From Streptomyces sp. NRRL S-646 (lineage in GTDB: Bacteria > Actinomycetota > Actinomycetes > Streptomycetales > Streptomycetaceae): DNA of 63,701 nt. Under the pieces are notes generated by a model. The model saw nothing but the letters and a program-made list of their open reading frames with translations, ran no database searches and was not told the origin of the DNA. Shown piece by piece: positions 59,626 through 63,701 of this stretch. How positions within the stretch are numbered: the stretch's first letter is position 1; each line of letters starts with the position of its first letter. The translations under genes and the position numbers were made by a program. The DNA lies in NCBI RefSeq assembly GCF_000720765.1, contig NZ_JODC01000029.1, positions 1 through 63,701 on the forward strand. The letters run 5' to 3'.

Positions 59626-60900
59626 TCAGTGAAAAGGGGCGTCGCCCCTGACCGTCTGGCTCGCCTCGTCCGCGGGTGTCGGCGGGAGATTGATGGTGGC
59701 GACGGCGCCACCCTCGGGCGGGTTGTGCCAGCTCAGGCGGGCCTCGATCACTCCGGCCTGTCCGGTGGCGATGGCCAGGCCCAGGCCGAGGCCGCCGTTG
59801 CCGCCGGTGCGGAACCGCTGAGGGCCGTGGGTGATCAGCTCGGGCGGGAAGCCGGGGCCGTGGTCGCGGACCCGCAGTTCGGGGCCGTCGACCTCCACTA
59901 CCACCGGCTCCGCGCCGTGCCGCAGCGCGTTGGTGACCAGGTTGGTGAGGACACGATCGAGGCGACGCGGGTCGGTCTCCCGCACGGTGTCGTGGATGAC
60001 CTCCACTGCCACCGCCGCCTGCGGCCGGTCGGCCCGCACGCCCGCGACCACGCGTCGGGCGAGCGCGGCGAGTTCCACCTCCCGCGGCTCGGCACGCTCG
60101 CCCCCGTTGTCGATCCGGGCCACCTCCAGGACGTCCTCCATCAGGTCCCGCAGCCGTACGGCGCGTTCGCGGACCATTTCGGCCGGACGGTCGTCCCCCG
60201 GGAGCAGGCTCGACGCGGTCAGCAGTCCCGCAATCGGGGTGCGCAGCTCGTGCGCGATGTTCGCTGTCACGGCGCGTTCGGTCTCGATCCGGGCGGCGAG
60301 GGCCTGCGCCATCGCATTGACGGCTGCGGAGAGCTGGGCGATCTCGTCGCGCCCGCGCTGGGGCAGTCGGGCGTCCAGCTCCCCGTCCTTGATCCGCTCG
60401 GCCTGGCGAGTGGCCCGCCGGAGCCGGCGGGCCATCGCGGCCGCCAGCCCGATGCCCACGATGCTCGCGCCGAGCGCGCCGACGACGGCAGCGCTCCGGG
60501 TGGCGTGTTCCAGGTCCTCGAAAAGGGTCTGGGGAAAATGGCGGCGGAAGGCCAGCAGTTGGCCGTCTTCACCGAGGCCCGCGGCCCAGACGGTGGTTCC
60601 CGACGCGTCCGCTTCCAGATAGGTGACCGACCTGGCTCCTCCGGGTCCAACGGCGCGCCGCAGGTCCTCCGGCACCTTCACCGGGTCGACTTCGAGACCG
60701 GCCGTGACCCGGCCCTCCTGGTAGTGCCGTGCGGCCTCCTGGTACTCGGCGAGGACGCTGTCACGGCGGTCGTCCTGGACGATCCCCGGAACGAACGTGC
60801 CGGTCAGCGTTGCCGACACAGCGGCCGTCGCGGCGATCGTCATCCCGATCTTGAAATGCAGGCCGATCCGCAGGCCCCGTAAACGTGTGCCCACACGCAT
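59626..60900 (-). CDS. sensor histidine kinase without adjacent response regulator
   Basis: A 424-aa membrane kinase. Two transmembrane segments (~residues 18-38 and ~137-157) bracket a ~100-aa outer domain. Then come HAMP, the H box with H217 in ANIAHELRTP, an N box (LVTNALRHG) and G boxes (VRDHGPGFP; GLGLGLAIA). All are intact. The class resembles CutS-type sensors. In this family the response-regulator gene normally lies just upstream, but 60901-61150 codes no receiver or winged-helix domain. ATG 60900 follows GGGGAT. Confidence 0.88.
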   Translation of the reverse strand: MRVGTRLRGLRIGLHFKIGMTIAATAAVSATLTGTFVPGIVQDDRRDSVLAEYQEAARHYQEGRVTAGLEVDPVKVPEDLRRAVGPGGARSVTYLEADASGTTVWAAGLGEDGQLLAFRRHFPQTLFEDLEHATRSAAVVGALGASIVGIGLAAAMARRLRRATRQAERIKDGELDARLPQRGRDEIAQLSAAVNAMAQALAARIETERAVTANIAHELRTPIAGLLTASSLLPGDDRPAEMVRERAVRLRDLMEDVLEVARIDNGGERAEPREVELAALARRVVAGVRADRPQAAVAVEVIHDTVRETDPRRLDRVLTNLVTNALRHGAEPVVVEVDGPELRVRDHGPGFPPELITHGPQRFRTGGNGGLGLGLAIATGQAGVIEARLSWHNPPEGGAVATINLPPTPADEASQTVRGDAPFH

Positions 60901-61146
60901 ATCCCCACGTGCCCTCCGCATCGGCATCAGCTTGAACCGCTCGCAGAACCGTACGAGGCCCGCGGAGCGGGCCCAACGCAGACGGCGCAGACAGCGCAGG
61001 CCGGCACGGCAGTAGGAAACTCCATGCGCTTCACCCTCACACCCCGCGCCATTCCGACTCCAGCGGGACGGAACGACCGTTGCCCAATTGTCGACCAACG
61101 GAACGCGGCGAGCCCGGCCGACCGGGCGCGAGCAGTTGCCCGTCAG

Positions 61147-61289
61147 CCCCGGAACGGATCTCCGTCCTCGGCTTCGACGACCAGCTGATGGCCGAATGGC
61201 TCGACCTGTCCACCGTGGCCCAGTCCCCCTCCGACATGGGCCGCGCCGCAGCCGAACTGGCCCTGGTGTACCGAATGGACAGGTATTAA
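61147..61289 (+). pseudogene. 3' fragment of a LacI-family regulator gene
   Basis: Reads ISVLGFDDQLMAEWLDLSTV then AQSPSDMGRAAAELALVY and stop. FDD followed by LSTVxQS and MGRAAAELAL is the C-terminal end of LacI/GalR sensors. The DNA-binding part and ~250 residues are missing. Confidence 0.7.
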
Positions 61290-61323
61290 CCAGTTTCGAC
61301 CAATGGATGCAACCCAATCCGAC

Positions 61324-61385
61324 TTGTATCGAGCAATTGACACAAGATCTTGCGCGCGGCATCTTGTACTAGCCGCTCGATACAA
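61324..61385. promoter_or_regulatory. 62-bp nested dyad upstream of the membrane protein/GntR operon
   Basis: Two inverted repeats share one centre (61354/61355): TTGTATCGAGC (61324-61334) with GCTCGATACAA (61375-61385), and ACAAGAT (61342-61348) with ATCTTGT (61361-61367); GCGCGC is at the centre. TTGACA (61337-61342) is a -35-like box inside. It lies 78 bp before the operon's first start and is the probable operator of the YtrA-type regulator encoded by the second gene. Confidence 0.65.
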
Positions 61386-61463
61386 CCGTACTCGCGGCAG
61401 GCAGCGCCCTCTACCGCTGGGCACCGACCACCGCAACCGCCCCCACTCCACCGAGGTCCCCAC

Positions 61464-62231
61464 ATGCTCGACACCGCTCCACCCGCATCCCCCCGCCGCG
61501 CCCGCGCCGATCACTACGCCCGCTGGGCCGGTCTGGTCGCGGGCACCGTGGCCGCGCTGCGACTGGCCACCCTTCCCACCGCCGAGTTCGGCGACGATTT
61601 CAGCAGGCCGATCGTCATGGCCATCACCGGCTTCGGTCTGTGCGTGGCGGGCGGCGTCCTGCTCGGCGACGCCCTCACCCCCCGTCCTCAGGAAGCGATC
61701 CGCACTGCCGAACTCACCCCCCGCCGGGTCCGAGACCACGTGCCACCTCGCATGACGCCCTTACTTCTCCTGCAGGCGGTCGCCCTCGTCGTACTGCTGG
61801 CAGTCGGCGCTGCCACGGCCTCCCCCGACCTCATAGGCCGACCGGACAGGGCCCTCACCCTCTCGTGCGGCGGCGTGAGCGAACCCGTCAGCTCCTGGCC
61901 GGGCTTGTACTACGGCACCCCAATCCTCGCCTCGCTCAGCGCCGGCACAGCCGCCTGCGTCTGGGCCCTGCGGCGCATCGCCCACCGCCCCGGCAGCGAC
62001 CGGCAACGCCGCGACCGCTCGCTGGCGATCACCGCAGCCTGGGGCCTGCTGGTCTCGCCGCAGCTGCTCCTCGTCGTTTTGATGATGGCCATCACGCTGA
62101 CGCACGTGACCTGCGCCGCCACGTTCGGCACCGTCACCGCGGTGGTCATCTACCCCCTGGGCCTGCTCGCCCTGACCACCCTGGTCTGGTCCCTGTTCAC
62201 CGTTGTGGCACCCCGGGCGGCCCGGCGATGA
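61464..62231 (+). CDS. integral membrane protein paired with a GntR regulator
   Basis: A 255-aa protein with about six transmembrane segments (WAGLVAGTVAALRLA; IVMAITGFGLCVAGGVLLG; LLLLQAVALVVLLAVG; SLAITAAWGLLVSPQLLLVVLMMAITL; VVIYPLGLLALTTLVWSLF). No catalytic motif. It may be a permease or a sensor partner; the family is not recognised. ATG 61464 follows CGAGG. Overlaps the GntR gene by ATGA. Confidence 0.72.
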   Translation: MLDTAPPASPRRARADHYARWAGLVAGTVAALRLATLPTAEFGDDFSRPIVMAITGFGLCVAGGVLLGDALTPRPQEAIRTAELTPRRVRDHVPPRMTPLLLLQAVALVVLLAVGAATASPDLIGRPDRALTLSCGGVSEPVSSWPGLYYGTPILASLSAGTAACVWALRRIAHRPGSDRQRRDRSLAITAAWGLLVSPQLLLVVLMMAITLTHVTCAATFGTVTAVVIYPLGLLALTTLVWSLFTVVAPRAARR

Positions 62232-62638
62232 CCGGCCCCGTCGTCCGCGTCGACACCAGCAGCGCCGTCCCGCCATACGAGCAGATCCGCGCCCAACTGG
62301 CCGCCATGATCCTCACCGGCCAACTGACCGAGGGCGAACGCCTCCCGACCGTGCGTCAGCTCGCCGCCGACCTGGGCCTGGCCCCGGGCACCGTGGCCCG
62401 CGCCTACCGCGAGCTGGAGGCAGCGGAGCTGATCCGCACCCGCCGCGGCGCAGGCACCCGGGTCGCGCCACCGCCATCCGAGCCGAACCACCCGAATCCT
62501 CACCAACTCGCCACGCTGGCGAGGGACTTCACCTCAGCCGCCCGCGCTCTGGGCGCCGACACCGAAGCCATCCTGGCCGCTGTCCATGATGTCCTGGGCC
62601 AGGACCAGCCCCGGGCCAATAACATGGCCCACGGCTGA
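62228..62638 (+). CDS. YtrA-subfamily GntR regulator
   Basis: A 136-aa regulator: a GntR winged helix (PPYEQIRAQLAAMILTGQLTEGERLPTVRQLAADLGLAPGTVARAYRELE) and a short C-terminal helical tail typical of YtrA members, too small to bind a large ligand. It likely represses its own operon at the dyad 61324-61385. ATG overlaps the membrane-protein stop. Confidence 0.88.
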   Translation: MTGPVVRVDTSSAVPPYEQIRAQLAAMILTGQLTEGERLPTVRQLAADLGLAPGTVARAYRELEAAELIRTRRGAGTRVAPPPSEPNHPNPHQLATLARDFTSAARALGADTEAILAAVHDVLGQDQPRANNMAHG

Positions 62639-63134
62639 AGGCATCCAACCCGGCGAACCTAATTCCTTGTTAACGGTGCCACGAGGAGCTGTGAGCCTTG
62701 CGGTGCTGTTCGAACCGGACGGTGATGTCTAAACGTTGCCTGGCGGCTGACGCCTCGCATCAGAGCGGCGGACGGTCCGGCGGATCTCGTGGTGGCGGTC
62801 GCGTGGGCACCGGGCGGATACCTTCGGCGAGCACGGCGTTGATGCCTCCGCATAGAGCGGTGACGCTCGGTGCCTTCGCGGCCGCCACCATGTCAACACC
62901 CGTCGTGTGATCGCTCGTTGGTGTTGGTGGTGCGAGCCCGTCGCACGGTGACCTCTTGATACACCCGAGCCGTCCGAGCTCCGACTCAGACCGAGGCCCG
63001 TGGGGTGAGCTGGCGCCACGAACGGCTGCTGAGGTGGCGGACCGGCCTGGTGTCGAGTCCTGGAATCAGGTCGCTGCGTGGCCCGCATGCGCTCGTGACC
63101 AGCGCAAACAGTCAACGCTCAGGGAAGGAGCAAC
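62639..63134. other. non-coding region, including the 5' end of an IS110-type element
   Basis: No convincing gene. A minus-strand 43-codon frame (MVAAAKAPSVTALCGGINAV) at ~62891-62760 lacks a ribosome site. The right part, roughly 62960-63134, precedes the IS110-family transposase start and corresponds to the non-coding left end that in IS110 elements encodes the bridge RNA. The left border of the element cannot be fixed because the right end is cut off. Confidence 0.4.
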
Positions 63135-63350
63135 TTGATCTACTGCGGAATCGACTGGGCCGAACAAACACACGACGTCGCCCTCGTCGACGACTCCGGC
63201 CAGCTGCTGGCCAAGAGGCACATCGCCGATGACGCGGTCGGCTACCGGATCCTGCTGAACCTGCTCGCCGAATACGGCGACACCGAGGACGACTCAATTC
63301 CGGTGGCAATCGAGACCTCCCGGGGCCTGCTGGTCGCGGTGCTGCGGACT
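63135..63350 (+). pseudogene. IS110-family transposase, 5' part, interrupted
   Basis: TTG 63135 behind GGAAGGAG opens MIYCGIDWAEQTHDVALVDD, then AIETSRGLLVAVLRT. GIDWA...HDVA with the first catalytic aspartate (D6) and the IETSRG glutamate are the N-terminal DEDD RuvC-like motifs of IS110 transposases. At ~63350, where family members continue LRATGR, sequence of another insertion element begins. Confidence 0.82.
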
Positions 63351-63701
63351 CTAAAACTGACGATCATCGTTGACACCTGGGTCTCCGATCACTACGGAGA
63401 TCCACATGCCGAAGCCCACACCCACCACCCCGCCGCTTGACCGTGAAGCCAAGCGGCGCCTGGCCGTCATGCGCCATGTCGAAGAGGTCACCGGGAATGT
63501 CGCTATGTCCTGCCGCTACTTCGGGATCAGCCGGCAGGCGTACTACACGTGGTACCGCCGCTACCAGGCCGAGGGCGTCGAGGGCCTGCGCACCCGTTCC
63601 AAGGCGCCCAAGACGTCGCCGAACGCGACACACGTCGAGGTGGTCGGGAAGATCATCTATCTCCGGCAGAACTACCACTTCGGCCCCGAGAAGATCGCCA
63701 T
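63351..63701 (+). mobile_element. IS481-family insertion sequence, left end and transposase start (partial)
   Basis: An end-like sequence CTAAAACTGACGATCATCGT with the dyad ACGAT-C-ATCGT (63360-63370) begins directly after the broken IS110 gene. A transposase gene starts at ATG 63406: LDREAKRRLAVMRHVEEVTG, MSCRYFGISRQAYYTWYRRY, EGLRTRSKAP, with the helix-turn-helix of IS481 transposases. The catalytic DDE part lies beyond the window edge. Confidence 0.8.

Noticed and set aside
62760..62891. 43-codon minus-strand frame MVAAAKAPSVTALCGGINAV
   Set aside because: No ribosome site, no family and overlapping low-complexity sequence; chance frame is more likely.
1..63701. CRISPR arrays, phage genes, conjugation genes and tRNA genes
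   Set aside because: Looked for on both strands; no regularly spaced repeats, no Cas or phage structural genes and no tRNA cloverleaf were recognised. In particular the Tn7-like element has no CRISPR part.

Overview
The window is a piece of a Streptomyces (or very close relative) chromosome. The evidence is uniformly high GC with strong third-position GC bias, frequent GTG starts, ATGA/GTGA gene overlaps, leaderless promoters of TAGNNT type, a 5S rRNA end at the left edge, and gene order I recognise from Streptomyces chromosomes.

Layout. (1) 1-14.0 kb is conserved core: 5S rRNA end and terminator, a CDP-alcohol phosphatidyltransferase, a GDP-mannose pyrophosphorylase fused to a degenerate phosphomannomutase, DUF881 / small basic protein / DUF881, a GarA-type FHA protein, an FtsR-type MerR regulator, a DUF151 protein, a second MerR regulator, DNA polymerase IV, a PRC-barrel protein, and gcvP behind a tandem glycine riboswitch. 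The order matches the mycobacterial Rv1822-Rv1832 block, but gcvH is missing. (2) 14.0-22.4 kb holds transporters, several of them wrecked. A molybdate ABC operon is reduced to a modA/modC deletion scar between two intact Mop-domain genes, a Na+/H+ antiporter has lost its middle, and an acetate-transporter gene is a frameshifted fragment. An APC permease and a two-RCK ion-channel-like protein are intact. (3) 22.5-28.0 kb is a xylan-utilisation operon (Tat lipoprotein binding protein, two permeases, GH10 xylanase) with a palindromic operator and a LacI repressor at its end. (4) 28.1-41.1 kb carries mixed metabolic genes: a GCS2 ligase, a solute-binding/vWA protein, a CPBP protease, PhzF, a coupled cyclase plus ThDP-enzyme pair, an aminoglycoside phosphotransferase-like gene and an S9 peptidase.

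(5) 41.1-48.8 kb is the most interesting part. A field of transposase relics, including a dead TnsA-like fragment with its own end repeats, abuts a complete 6,714-bp Tn7-like transposon (42060-48773). It has a 5-bp target duplication (ACATC), matched inverted ends with three and four transposase-site-like repeats, and four overlapping genes tnsA-tnsB-tnsC-tniQ. It also carries two cargo genes, an APH-fold kinase and a SUMF1 protein. Its TniQ is unusual: a short TniQ-like N-terminus is followed by five tandem C4 zinc-finger modules.

(6) 48.8-57.6 kb is ordinary accessory chromosome: PadR, SRPBCC, Clp-N, two EamA exporters (the second behind a leaderless 13-codon leader peptide and attenuator-like hairpins), MocR and LysR regulators with PNPOx-like proteins, an isochorismatase-like protein and a Rieske lipoprotein. 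(7) 58.2-63.7 kb is again eroded: fragments of HipA-like, metal-binding, MarR, IS1182 and LacI genes, an orphan histidine kinase, a membrane protein plus YtrA-type GntR operon under a 62-bp dyad, and an IS110 transposase gene cut by an IS481-family element that runs off the right edge.

Functional names rest on motifs and family resemblance read by eye; no database search was run.
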